This document shows positions 42,442 to 53,826 of a stretch of DNA of 64,000 nucleotides, in pieces. Numbering within the stretch: the stretch's first letter is position 1; each line of letters starts with the position of its first letter. Under the pieces are notes generated by a model. The model ran no database searches. It saw nothing but the letters and a program-made list of their open reading frames with translations, and was not told where the DNA came from. The DNA comes from Salinisphaera sp. LB1 (GTDB taxonomy: Bacteria > Pseudomonadota > Gammaproteobacteria > Nevskiales > Salinisphaeraceae), in NCBI RefSeq assembly GCF_003177035.1, contig NZ_CP029488.1, positions 1,426,001 through 1,490,000 on the forward strand, in the 5' to 3' direction. A program made the position numbers and the translations under genes.

Positions 42442-43218
42442 ATGTGTCTGATCGTTCTGGCCTGGCAGGTCGACCCGGCCTGCCCCTTGCTATTCGCGGC
42501 CAACCGAGACGAATTCTACGAGCGGCCGACCGAGGCCGCGCATTGGTGGCAGACGCCGCCGGATCTGTTCGCTGGACGTGACCTGCGGGCCGGCGGCACC
42601 TGGTGCGGCGCGGACCGTCGCGGCCGTGTTGCGGCCGTGACCAACGTGCGCGAACCGGGTGCGACTGTCGCCACCGACCTGGTGTCGCGCGGGTCGCTGG
42701 TAGCCGATTATTTCGCCACCGACACCGGTGCGCGCGACTGGGCTGAGCAGGTGGCCGAGATCGGCGCCGCGTACGGCCCTTTCAACCTGCTGGTGGCCGA
42801 TCCGGCGCGGCTTTGCTTTGTGTCCAATCGCGACAGCGCTGGCGTGCGCGATCTGCCGCCGGGTATCTTCGCGGTCTCCAACGGCCACTGGGGCGAGCGA
42901 TGGCCCAAGACCGAACGCGCCGAACAGGGCATGGCTCAGCGCCTCGCCGCCGGCAACCCGGGTGCCGAATCCCTGTTCGATCTGCTAGCCGATCGCACGG
43001 CCGCGGCCGAATCCGAGCTACCGGATACCGGCGTGCCGCGCGCGCAGGAAAGATTCCTGTCGCCGCCCTTCATCGCCGGCGAACACTACGGCACGCGCGC
43101 CTCGACCGTGATCCAGCGCTACGCTGACGGTATGGTGCATTTTTACGAACGTGGCTTTGCTCAGCATGGCCAACCCGTGCACCGTATACATCAATCCTGG
43201 TCTGTTGGTTCCACATGA
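42442..43218 (+). CDS. NRDE (TANGO2-like) family protein
   Basis: 258 residues. It begins MCLIVLAWQVDPACPLLFAA followed by NRDEFYERPT, the motif that names the family, and has GTWCGADRRGRVAAVTNVRE and GPFNLLVADPARLCFVSNRD. Cys2, exposed after Met removal, is the predicted Ntn-hydrolase-type nucleophile. Eukaryotic TANGO2 is implicated in haem or lipid handling; the bacterial role is unknown. GAGGA precedes the ATG. The stop overlaps the start of the peptidase gene (ATGA). Confidence 0.88.
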   Translation: MCLIVLAWQVDPACPLLFAANRDEFYERPTEAAHWWQTPPDLFAGRDLRAGGTWCGADRRGRVAAVTNVREPGATVATDLVSRGSLVADYFATDTGARDWAEQVAEIGAAYGPFNLLVADPARLCFVSNRDSAGVRDLPPGIFAVSNGHWGERWPKTERAEQGMAQRLAAGNPGAESLFDLLADRTAAAESELPDTGVPRAQERFLSPPFIAGEHYGTRASTVIQRYADGMVHFYERGFAQHGQPVHRIHQSWSVGST

Positions 43219-45149
43219 AACCGATTCGTCCCTATGGCAGTTGGCCGTCCTCGATCTCCGCGGCCCATGTCGCGGCTGCCGGCCGCAAGTTTGCCGATCT
43301 GAGCGTCGATCGCGGCGCCGCCGAAGGTCCGCGTCTATACTGGCTGGAAAGCCGGCCCGAGGAAGCCGGCCGCAACACGATCATGACGTTATCCGAGCAT
43401 GGCGCCGTCTCCTGCCTGGAGGCGCCGGCTTCGGCGCGTAGTTCGGTGTATGAGTATGGTGGCGGCGCGTTCGCCGTCCACGCCGGCTTCATATGGTTCG
43501 TCAATGCGGCCGACCAGGCGATCTGGATGCGGGACCCGGATGGGCATCTGTCGGCGATCACCGACCCGGATGCCGATATCCGCTTCGCCGATCTGCAGTA
43601 CGACGCACGATTCGGCCGCCTGATCGCCATCGCCGAGGATTTGGGCGAAGCGCTCGACGAACCGGTGGCCCGCGTTGTGAGTGTGCATCGCGATGGCCGT
43701 GTGCATACCCTCGCCTCGGGCCATGATTTCTATGCCAGCCCACGCTTGTCGCCCGATGCCGATCGGCTCGTCTGGCTGGCCTGGAATCATCCGAACATGC
43801 CCTGGGATGTCAGTGAGCTATGGCAGGCGTCGATCGATGACGACGGCCATGTCGGCGAGCCGCAGCCGTTGTGGCAACCGAACGACAACTCATTGTTCGG
43901 GCCGGTGTTCGATCCGGACGGGCGTCTGCATATCGTCGCCGACATTGACAACTGGTGGAATATTCATCGCGAGCGTGTGGGTGCCGCTGGTTTCGAGGCG
44001 CTGACGGCCGAACGCGGTGAGTTCGGTGTGCCGCAGTGGGTGTTTGGCCAGTCAACCTACGACTTCACCGACGATGGCCGCTTGTTCGCGTTGCTCACCC
44101 AGGCGGGTGTCTGGCATCTGGGCGAGGTCGATCGGGTGTCCGGCGCGTTCCATCGCCTGCGTCACGATAGCGATTTCTTCGAGCAGATCACCGCGCTCGG
44201 CGACCGGATCGCCGTGGTTGCGGCCAGTCCGTCGCGCGCCAAACATATTCGGCGGCTGGATTTCGAAGGCTCGGGCGAAGTGCTGCGCTCGGCCGACAGT
44301 CTGCCGGCCGACGCCGCCCTGTCGCGGCCGGAGCCGCTGAGTTGGCCCACCGGCGACGGCGATACCGCGCATGGGCTGTTCTATCCCCCGTCCAGCGAAC
44401 GCTGGACGGCGCCGTCCGACGAGCGGCCTCCGCTGATTCTGAAGTGCCACGGCGGCCCCACCGGCGCGACCGACACCGCGCTCGATGCACGGATCCAGTA
44501 CTGGACATCGCGCGGCTATGCCGTGCTCGATGTCAATTACCGCGGCAGCACGGGATACGGGCGCGATTATCGAATGGCGCTCGATGGTGTCTGGGGCGTG
44601 GCCGACGTCGAGGATTGCCAGACCGGCGCCGCCCATCTGGCCGAGGCCGATCGCATCGATCCCGAGCGCGTTCTCATTTCGGGCTCGAGTGCCGGCGGTT
44701 ATACCGTGCTGTCGGTGCTGGCCTTCACCGACCTGGCGGCTGCGGGAGCCAGCTACTACGGCATCGGCGATCTCAAGCGGCTGCTGGCCTCCACGCACAA
44801 GTTCGAATCACGTTATCTGGAACGCCTGATCGGTCGCGATGAACAAACATTGATTGCGCGTTCGCCGCTATATCATGCCGATCAACTCGCCTGCCCGGTG
44901 CTGTTCCTGCAGGGCGGCCAGGACAAGGTCGTTCCGCCGGATCAGGCTGAATCCATGGTCGCGGCGCTTTCCGAGCGCGGCGTGCCCGTGGCCTATGTGC
45001 GTTTTGAATCCGAACGCCACGGTTTTCGTAATGCCGATAACGTGATGACCGCGATCGAAGCCGAGCGCAGTTTCTACAGCCGGGTGCTGCGGATCTCGGA
45101 CGTCGAGGATCTCGAGCCGCTGACGATCGAGAATTTCGAAGACCTTTGA
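43215..45149 (+). CDS. S9-family (prolyl oligopeptidase-type) serine peptidase
   Basis: 644 residues with no signal peptide. The N-terminal two thirds are a beta-propeller (repeated FDPDGRLHI-type strands). The C-terminal alpha/beta-hydrolase domain has nucleophile RVLISGSSAGGYTVLSVLAF, acid LQGGQDKVVPPDQAESM and histidine ESERHGFR; KCHGGPTGATD forms the oxyanion region. The family acts on oligopeptides in the cytosol. It is translationally coupled to the NRDE gene. A GC-rich hairpin without a T-run lies just after the stop (45150-45170). Confidence 0.9.
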   Translation: MKPIRPYGSWPSSISAAHVAAAGRKFADLSVDRGAAEGPRLYWLESRPEEAGRNTIMTLSEHGAVSCLEAPASARSSVYEYGGGAFAVHAGFIWFVNAADQAIWMRDPDGHLSAITDPDADIRFADLQYDARFGRLIAIAEDLGEALDEPVARVVSVHRDGRVHTLASGHDFYASPRLSPDADRLVWLAWNHPNMPWDVSELWQASIDDDGHVGEPQPLWQPNDNSLFGPVFDPDGRLHIVADIDNWWNIHRERVGAAGFEALTAERGEFGVPQWVFGQSTYDFTDDGRLFALLTQAGVWHLGEVDRVSGAFHRLRHDSDFFEQITALGDRIAVVAASPSRAKHIRRLDFEGSGEVLRSADSLPADAALSRPEPLSWPTGDGDTAHGLFYPPSSERWTAPSDERPPLILKCHGGPTGATDTALDARIQYWTSRGYAVLDVNYRGSTGYGRDYRMALDGVWGVADVEDCQTGAAHLAEADRIDPERVLISGSSAGGYTVLSVLAFTDLAAAGASYYGIGDLKRLLASTHKFESRYLERLIGRDEQTLIARSPLYHADQLACPVLFLQGGQDKVVPPDQAESMVAALSERGVPVAYVRFESERHGFRNADNVMTAIEAERSFYSRVLRISDVEDLEPLTIENFEDL

Positions 45150-45341
45150 CGCCCCCGGGCACGGGGGCGGTGATCGGCGGTGGCCACAACCGGGGTCGAC
45201 GGTATCGCTATGCGGCCCGCTTCTGGGGTAGGCTTGATTGCGCACAAGCGTTTTTTCGTTCCTGGGCTCTGGTTTGTTAGTCGTTGATTACAGCGGGTTT
45301 GTTGCGCACGCAGCGGCCGGTCATGAAGCTATGCAGTCATT

Positions 45342-47186
45342 GTGAAATACGGTTCCCCGCGTTGGTATGCTGCAACGGTAATCGGTATCACCGTGATCGG
45401 GGTCACCGGCATGGTGCTTGTGCCCCGGGCGCTGGCCGACGATGTCGACGTCAAGATCAAGGGTATCGGCGACCCGCTCGAGAGCAATGTGCGCAAGTCG
45501 CTGTCAGTGGCCGGCAAGCACAAGCAGCCCTGGTCGCCCGATCAGATCAAACGCCTGTATCGACTGGCACCGAAAGAGATCAAGCAGGCGCTCCAGCCTT
45601 ACGGGTATTTCAATCCCCGGATCAGCGAGCGGCTGAAGCAGCCCGGCAGTGATTCCAAGACCTGGAAGGCGAAATTCGACATCAAGCATGGGCCGCCCAC
45701 CAAGATCACCAAGCTGAATATCGACGTCCGGGGCCCCGGTCGTGGATTGGATGCGGTCAAAAAGGCGCTGCATTCGACCCAGCTGGCCCAAGGCAAGCGT
45801 CTGATCGAATCCCAGTACTCGGACACCAAGAGCGCGCTCTACAATGCGGCCTACAACGCCGGCTATCTGGACGCGAAGTTCAGCCAGTCGGCGATCCGGG
45901 TCAACCCGAAGAACAACACCGCCGAGATCGATCTCGTGCTCGATACCGGCGAACGGTATTACTTCGGCCCGGTCACCTTCGACCAGCACTTGCTCAACGA
46001 CAAGTTCCTGCATCGCTATGTGCCTTTCAAACCGGGCCAGCCCTACGACGCCGAGCAGTTGATCAACCTGCAATTGGCGCTTTCGAATACCGACTACTTC
46101 AGCCAGATCGAGATCCAGGCGCCGCGGGATCAGGCCACGCGTACCCCGGCGCTGCATCGTTGGTTCTATGATTTGCTCTACCCGCCACGGCATCCGCTGG
46201 AACCGATCGGCGAGTTGCGTGTCCCGGTGACGGTCAAGGCCAAACCGAGCAAGGGGCAGAGCTACAAGATCTCCGCTGGCTACGGCACCGATACCGGCCC
46301 GCGGCTTGGTCTCGGTGTGAAGTTCCCGCACATAAACCGGTATGGCCATCAGTTCCGGACCAACCTGCGTCTTTCGCAGGTGCAGCGCACCCTGCAGTCG
46401 GCCTATGACATCCCGATCGGCGATGTCACGAAGGATAAGCTCAGTTTCACCGCCACGATCAGCAATCAGGATTTCGGCGACATCACGTCAACGATCTACG
46501 GTGTGGGTGCCACCCGCGACACCAGCTGGGCCCTCGGCCGCAAGCGGGCTTATGTCAAGTTCGAGCGCGAGAACTACAATCTGGGGCACGGCAACCGTCA
46601 AAGCACACTGCTCTACCCAGGCTACAAAATTACATTGAAGAAAGCCGACAATCTGATGTTCACGCGCAAGGGGGTCAGCTTGTCGCTGGATGTGCATGGC
46701 GCCAGCAGTGCCCTGTTGTCGACCGCGAGTTTTGTATCAGCCGATTTCACCGGCCATGCGGTGCTGCCGATGACGTCCACCACGCGGCTTGTGCTGCGCA
46801 CCGAGTTGGGTGCCATCGAGACCAACAATTTCAATAATGTACCGCCCTCCCAGCGTTTCTTCGCCGGCGGCTCCGGTAGCGTGCGCGGCTATGCCTATCA
46901 GTCGATCAGTCCGACCAACAGTAAAAATCACGATATCGGCGGGCGCTATCTGGCCTCCGGCAGCATCGAGGGGGACTGGTTCTTCTACAAGAAATTCGGT
47001 GTGGCGGCCTTCTTTGATGCGGGGGATGTCGAGAACAGCATCAGCAACTTCTCGTTCAGGAAAGGTGTCGGTATCGGTTTCCGCTGGGGGTCGCCGGTGG
47101 GCATGGTGCGGCTCGATGTGGCCCATCCATTGAATCACTCGAGCAGCAGCGTTCGCGTCGACTTCAGCCTCGGGCCCGATTTGTGA
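45342..47186 (+). CDS. tamA: Translocation and assembly module subunit TamA
   Basis: 614 residues from GTG. A signal-like N-terminus (about 1-32, ending RALAD) is followed by three POTRA domains (about 33-300) and a 16-strand Omp85 barrel. RFFAGGSGSVRGYAYQ (near 503-518) holds the VRGY lid-lock motif, and the protein ends in a barrel strand, VRVDFSLGPDL. With TamB it exports or inserts outer-membrane proteins and lipids. Its stop overlaps the tamB start by four bases (GTGA). No clear ribosome site is seen before the GTG. Confidence 0.93.
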   Translation: MKYGSPRWYAATVIGITVIGVTGMVLVPRALADDVDVKIKGIGDPLESNVRKSLSVAGKHKQPWSPDQIKRLYRLAPKEIKQALQPYGYFNPRISERLKQPGSDSKTWKAKFDIKHGPPTKITKLNIDVRGPGRGLDAVKKALHSTQLAQGKRLIESQYSDTKSALYNAAYNAGYLDAKFSQSAIRVNPKNNTAEIDLVLDTGERYYFGPVTFDQHLLNDKFLHRYVPFKPGQPYDAEQLINLQLALSNTDYFSQIEIQAPRDQATRTPALHRWFYDLLYPPRHPLEPIGELRVPVTVKAKPSKGQSYKISAGYGTDTGPRLGLGVKFPHINRYGHQFRTNLRLSQVQRTLQSAYDIPIGDVTKDKLSFTATISNQDFGDITSTIYGVGATRDTSWALGRKRAYVKFERENYNLGHGNRQSTLLYPGYKITLKKADNLMFTRKGVSLSLDVHGASSALLSTASFVSADFTGHAVLPMTSTTRLVLRTELGAIETNNFNNVPPSQRFFAGGSGSVRGYAYQSISPTNSKNHDIGGRYLASGSIEGDWFFYKKFGVAAFFDAGDVENSISNFSFRKGVGIGFRWGSPVGMVRLDVAHPLNHSSSSVRVDFSLGPDL

Positions 47187-50100
47187 GTGAGTCGCAAGAC
47201 AGCGCCGAACAGACGCGGCAACCGGAACCGAACAGGCCGCGCCGCCGGCGTTCGCGTGTCTGGCGTGTCCTCAAATGGGCGCTGCTGGTTCTGTTCGTCC
47301 TGGTTCTGGCTCTGGCTGGCCTGGTCTGCTGGGTCGGCGGTACGCGTAGCGGCACCGAGTTTGCCTGGCGCCAGGCCAAACAGTTCATGCCCGCCGATAT
47401 TCACATCGCCTCGGTCAAGGGCCGGCTGATCGGGCCGCTGCACATCAGGGGCGTCGATTACGATACCGATGCCATGAAAGTGCATATCGGCTCGATCGAT
47501 TTCGATATGGACTTCTCGGCCATTTGGCATCGAACCGTCCATATCAAGCATCTGGACGTGCATAACGTCGAGTACACCGTCACCCAGGCGACGCCGAAAC
47601 AACCCAGGCAGACGAGCCAGCCGTTCTCCATGCCGAAGCGGATCCATCTGCCGGTCACGGTGATCGTGGACCGGGTGGCGGTCACCCACGTCACGGCCGT
47701 GACCGCGCCCAAGGCCAAACCTGTGAAGGTTGATCGTCTGCAATTAACCGGCGCTCGCCTCGCCAAGGCCCAGTGGCGCATTAAGTCCGTGACCGGGCAC
47801 GGCCCGATGTTCGACCTGGACGCGCATGCCGCGGTCACGCCGAACAGCGGCTACAACACCAAGTTGCACGCCAAGGTGGATCTGCGTCTGCCCCACTATG
47901 CGCCGCTGTCGGCGACCGCCGACATTACCGGCAAACTCGATGACCTGCAGCTGGCCGCCAACGTCGCCGCGCCTTATAACCTCAAGCTCAACGGCCACGT
48001 CACCGACGCCCTGTCCAAACCGACAATCGACGCCGAGCTCCAGGCTCATGGCGTGAAGACCCAGGCGATCAGCAAGACACTGCCGCAGATCGCCGCGGAT
48101 GCCGAGATCAAGGCCAAGGGCCCGATCGACGACCTCGGGTTGCAGCTGTCGGGTCACGTCGACAGCGCCGACTACGGCAAGGCAACGCTGGACGGCGGTC
48201 TGCACTACACACCCCAGGCCATCGACATCCATGATCTGAAGATCGGCGTGCCGGCGACCCACGGCCAGCTTACGGCCAACGGGACGGTCGCCATGGCCAG
48301 CGGCAACAACATGAATCTGACCGTGAACTGGTCGAATCTGGCCTGGCCGTTGTCGGCCAAGCCAGCGTACAAGTCCGGCCAAGGGAAGGTTCGGCTGACC
48401 GGCAGTCTCGACCACTACGATCTGAATACCAACCTGGTGTGGCAGGTGGTCGGCCAGACCCAGGGCAAGCTCGCCGCCCGCGGGTCCGGCAGCATGAAAG
48501 CGTTCGATTTGAAATCGCTGGATATTTCCGGCGGGCCCGGCCATATCACCGGCCACGCCCGGACGCGGTGGTCGCCCAAGCTCGATGTGAGGGCTCACTT
48601 GCAAGGCCGCCATATCAATCCGGGCGCGATCGTGGCCAACATCCCGGGCGACTTCAATCTCAATCTCGACGTTACCGCCACCCGGGTCGGCCAGCAGATC
48701 CATGCCGATCTGAAATCGCTGACCGCCCATGGCAGCCTGCGGCACCAGCCGCTGGACCTGAAGGCAAAGGCGCAATACCTGGGAAACCACGTCAAGGTCG
48801 ATACCCTGCACCTGGTCGCCGGCGCCGCCACGGCCGACGTCAACGGCACCTTCGGCTGGACGCCCAACGCCAAGCTCGACGGGCAATGGTCGGTTCATTC
48901 GACCGATCTGTCGACGATCATGCCGGGGCTGGCCGGCAGCCTGCAGACCGACGGGCATGTGTCCGGCCGCTTCAAGGCGCCGGACATCACCGCCAAGCTC
49001 ACCGCGCACCATCTCGATGCCTACGGCGACAAGGTGGCGGCCGCCGACATGAACGCCAAGGTGGATTGGTCGGGAGCGACGCAGTCAAAGGTCGATCTGA
49101 CCGTAAACGGGATCGACGCCTCCGGCCAGAAGATCCGCAAGGTCGCGCTGAATCTCGATGGCACGCCGGCCAAGCATCGTTTGTCGTTGAAGCTGGACAG
49201 CGACACGGCCAGGGCCGATCTGGCACTGACGGGCTCACTGAACAAAAAGAGCGACCGCGAGCAGTTCAAGCTGCGCCGCCTGACCGCCGGTTACGGCAAG
49301 CTTGCGCCCTGGTCGCTGGCCTCGCCGGCCTCCGGGTCTGTTTCGGCCAAGGCTCAGTCGATCGAAAACGCCTGCCTGACCTCGGGCAGTGCCCGCCTGT
49401 GCCTGTCCGGCAGTCACGACGCCAAGCGCAGCAAGGGCCACGTCAAACTCTCCGATTTCAACTACGACTATGCCAAGCACTTCTTCCCGGCTGGTCTGAA
49501 GGTCACCGGGTCGGTCTCGGGGCAGGTCGACGCCAAGCTGCCCACGGGCGGCACGCCCCAGGTCAACGCCAATCTACAGACCTCGGCCGGGACGGTCAGC
49601 ATGGCCAACGCCCAGAGCAAGAGGGTGAAGGTTCTGAATATGCAGCCCGGCCATATCAAGGCGAAGATGGCCAACAATGGGATGCACGCCGACGTCGACC
49701 TGCCGCTGGCCGGCAGTGACGGTATTCGTGCGCAGGCCCGTGTCGCCTCCGGATCCGGCAGCCTGATACAGCATCCGTTGCACGGCCGACTGCATATCGG
49801 CCTCGCATCGATGGCATTCCTCGCCAAGCTTTCGCCCCAGGTGGATACCTTCGACGGCCATTTCGCCGGCGACATGCAGCTTGGTGGGACGCTCGCCAAA
49901 CCGACCGTTCGCGGCCGTATGGGGCTGGATGCATCCAAGGTCGTTCTCGTCACGCCCGGGTTGACGCTGACCGACGTGAGTTTGGCGGCACAGGGCCGGG
50001 GAAACACCATCGGCATCACCGCGGCCGCCAAGTCCGGTGGCGGCACGCTTAACGCCAATGGCAATATTTCGCTGGCCAATCGCGGTCAGACCGTCAATCT

Positions 50101-51049
50101 GGCGATCAAGGGCGATCATTTCCAGATTGCCCACATCCCGGATGTGACGGCCTATGTCAGCCCGGATCTCAAGGTCGCCGTCACCCCCGCGCGCGTGAAC
50201 GTCACCGGCAGTGTGACCATTCCCCAGGCCGCGATCACGCCGAAGAATTTGCCGGCTTCGGGCGTGACCGCGCCGTCATCGGACCAGGTGATCGTGACCC
50301 ACAAGGCCCCGGCCACCCAGGTCGCGGCACGCGCCATTCATGCCGACGTGAACGTCATACTTGGCAAGAAAGTACATATCAATGGCTTCGGCCTGAAGGC
50401 CGATCTGGGGGGCAACCTACGCGTGGTCCAACAGCCCGGAAACGAGCCGACCGGCACCGGGGCGATCCAGATCACCAAGGGGTCCTACCAGGCCTACGGC
50501 CAGAATCTGGATATCCAGAAGGGCAAGATCGTGTTCGCCGGCGGCCCGGTCAGCGAGCCCGGCGTCGATATCAAGGCCGCGCGCTATCCGACCAAGGATG
50601 TGACGGTGGGCGTGCACGTGCATGGCAGCATCAAGAACCCGAAGCTCGAACTCTTCTCCGATCCATCGATGACCCAGTCGGAACAGTTGTCCTGGCTGTT
50701 GCTCGGCCGGCCACTGAACGCCACCAATGGGCAGCAGTCGAGTCTGGTCGCCCGAGCCGCGCTGGCGCTGGGATCCTCTCGCAGCAACAAGGTATTGCAG
50801 AACATCGGCAACAAGCTGGGGCTGGACAATGTCGGTATCGGCGCCGGCGCCGGCAAGAGCAGTAGCGAAGCGGCGTTTACGGTCGGCAAATACCTGTCGC
50901 CGAAGTTGTATATCGGTTACGGCCTCGGCCTGTTCGACCAGGTCTCCACCGTCACCATGCGTTATACCCTGTCGTCGCACTGGACACTCGAGACCTCATC
51001 GAGCAGCCAGGCTACCGGTGGCGATATCATCTGGAGATTCGATCACTAA
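47183..51049 (+). CDS. tamB: Translocation and assembly module subunit TamB (AsmA-like)
   Basis: 1288 residues. A basic N-terminus and one inner-membrane helix (about 30-52, WALLVLFVLVLALAGLVCWV) are followed by more than 1,100 residues of repetitive beta-helix (AsmA-like taco fold) spanning the periplasm. The C-terminal DUF490/TamB domain includes YQAYGQNLDIQKGKIVFAGG and LFSDPSMTQSEQLSWLLLGR, ending with a barrel-like strand (WRFDH). It forms a hydrophobic groove thought to carry phospholipid between membranes and docks with TamA. Confidence 0.94.
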   Translation: MSESQDSAEQTRQPEPNRPRRRRSRVWRVLKWALLVLFVLVLALAGLVCWVGGTRSGTEFAWRQAKQFMPADIHIASVKGRLIGPLHIRGVDYDTDAMKVHIGSIDFDMDFSAIWHRTVHIKHLDVHNVEYTVTQATPKQPRQTSQPFSMPKRIHLPVTVIVDRVAVTHVTAVTAPKAKPVKVDRLQLTGARLAKAQWRIKSVTGHGPMFDLDAHAAVTPNSGYNTKLHAKVDLRLPHYAPLSATADITGKLDDLQLAANVAAPYNLKLNGHVTDALSKPTIDAELQAHGVKTQAISKTLPQIAADAEIKAKGPIDDLGLQLSGHVDSADYGKATLDGGLHYTPQAIDIHDLKIGVPATHGQLTANGTVAMASGNNMNLTVNWSNLAWPLSAKPAYKSGQGKVRLTGSLDHYDLNTNLVWQVVGQTQGKLAARGSGSMKAFDLKSLDISGGPGHITGHARTRWSPKLDVRAHLQGRHINPGAIVANIPGDFNLNLDVTATRVGQQIHADLKSLTAHGSLRHQPLDLKAKAQYLGNHVKVDTLHLVAGAATADVNGTFGWTPNAKLDGQWSVHSTDLSTIMPGLAGSLQTDGHVSGRFKAPDITAKLTAHHLDAYGDKVAAADMNAKVDWSGATQSKVDLTVNGIDASGQKIRKVALNLDGTPAKHRLSLKLDSDTARADLALTGSLNKKSDREQFKLRRLTAGYGKLAPWSLASPASGSVSAKAQSIENACLTSGSARLCLSGSHDAKRSKGHVKLSDFNYDYAKHFFPAGLKVTGSVSGQVDAKLPTGGTPQVNANLQTSAGTVSMANAQSKRVKVLNMQPGHIKAKMANNGMHADVDLPLAGSDGIRAQARVASGSGSLIQHPLHGRLHIGLASMAFLAKLSPQVDTFDGHFAGDMQLGGTLAKPTVRGRMGLDASKVVLVTPGLTLTDVSLAAQGRGNTIGITAAAKSGGGTLNANGNISLANRGQTVNLAIKGDHFQIAHIPDVTAYVSPDLKVAVTPARVNVTGSVTIPQAAITPKNLPASGVTAPSSDQVIVTHKAPATQVAARAIHADVNVILGKKVHINGFGLKADLGGNLRVVQQPGNEPTGTGAIQITKGSYQAYGQNLDIQKGKIVFAGGPVSEPGVDIKAARYPTKDVTVGVHVHGSIKNPKLELFSDPSMTQSEQLSWLLLGRPLNATNGQQSSLVARAALALGSSRSNKVLQNIGNKLGLDNVGIGAGAGKSSSEAAFTVGKYLSPKLYIGYGLGLFDQVSTVTMRYTLSSHWTLETSSSSQATGGDIIWRFDH

Positions 51050-51050
51050 G

Positions 51051-51257
51051 AGCCTATTGCAATAGGCTGTTATTAATCCGGCATCAAAACAGCTGACTTC
51101 ATCAGCTGTTTTCAACGCCTGCAAAAATAAAAGCCGGCGCCTGCCCGTCTTTTATTTTTGAAGGCTTCGCGGCCAATGGCCGCGGCGAGCATGAGCATGC
51201 GGTCGCGTACTCGCGCTATTAACCCGACAAATCATCTATTTTGTGCCGGGTTAATAG
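51051..51257. repeat. Four consecutive perfect hairpins between tamB and dedA
   Basis: In about 210 bp the following perfect dyads occur: AGCCTATT-gc-AATAGGCT (51051-51068); an 11-bp stem AAAACAGCTGA with its inverse (51086-51112); an 11-bp stem AAAAATAAAAG with its inverse around a GC-rich 15-base loop (51123-51159); and an 11-bp stem CTATTAACCCG with its inverse (51216-51257). The second and third have A-runs before and T-runs after, so they can terminate transcription from both convergent genes. The fourth lies just beyond the dedA stop. Confidence 0.7.
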
Positions 51258-51260
51258 TGT

Positions 51261-51836
51261 TCAGTTCCGGTTTTCGCGCGACCGGCGCCGCAGGTAGTAG
51301 ATCAGCCAGGCAATGCCGGCCAGCACGAGCACCAGCGCGAGCAGCGCCTGCTCGACATTCTGGATATGGCTGACTGCCTGGCCGATGGCGTCGGCCAGGT
51401 AATGCGCGATCACGGTGACCGTGGTCGACCAGATCAGCGTGCCGATGAAATCGTAGAACAGGAAACGCCACGGTGAGACGCCCAGAGAGCCCAGCACAAA
51501 CGGCGTGAGTGAACGCATCGCCCAAAGAAAGCGAAAGCCGATCATGACGACCGCGCCGTAGCGCTCCAGCAGGGCCTCGATCTGGGTCGCGCGCGCATGC
51601 CATTTTGGGCGCTTGGCCAGCGCCGGCCGACCCATTTTGTGGCCGATGTGAAACCAGATGTTGTCGCCCAGAAGGGTGCCGATTGTCGCGGCAAGCCAGA
51701 CGCCGTGACCGGTCAGTACACCGTTGTTCGCTGCCAGCATGCCCAATAGAATCGAGGCCTCGCCCTCGAAAAAGCAGCCGGCCGCGACCGCGAAATAGCC
51801 GTATTGCGCGATCAGGTGCCACAGCGTATGGATCAT
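51261..51836 (-). CDS. DedA-family membrane protein
   Basis: 191 residues, hydrophobic, with about five membrane segments. It carries the DedA signature FFEGEASILLGMLAANNGVL and GTLLGDNIWFHIGHKMGR, then RFLWAMRSLTPFVLGSLGVS, which contains the conserved R-x3-P segment of the family. DedA proteins are half-transporter-like and support membrane potential, division and lipid-carrier recycling. The C-terminus RRRSRENRN is basic and cytoplasmic. It is convergent with tamB. Confidence 0.87.
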   Translation of the reverse strand: MIHTLWHLIAQYGYFAVAAGCFFEGEASILLGMLAANNGVLTGHGVWLAATIGTLLGDNIWFHIGHKMGRPALAKRPKWHARATQIEALLERYGAVVMIGFRFLWAMRSLTPFVLGSLGVSPWRFLFYDFIGTLIWSTTVTVIAHYLADAIGQAVSHIQNVEQALLALVLVLAGIAWLIYYLRRRSRENRN

Positions 51837-51860
51837 GAGTTCGTTTGCCCTGTTGCCTTC

Positions 51861-53800
<1,940 letters not shown>

Positions 53801-53826
53801 ACAAGGCGAGCCTCCGGGAGGTCCGC

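Noticed and set aside
43207-43222. parS-like GGTTCCACATGAAACC at the S9 peptidase start
   Set aside because: Three mismatches, and it overlaps a coupled start codon. Mentioned as a weak candidate but not listed as a feature.
45150-45170. GC-rich hairpin after the S9 peptidase gene as a terminator
   Set aside because: CGCCCCCGGGCACGGGGGCG forms a stem but has no T-run, so intrinsic termination is not supported.
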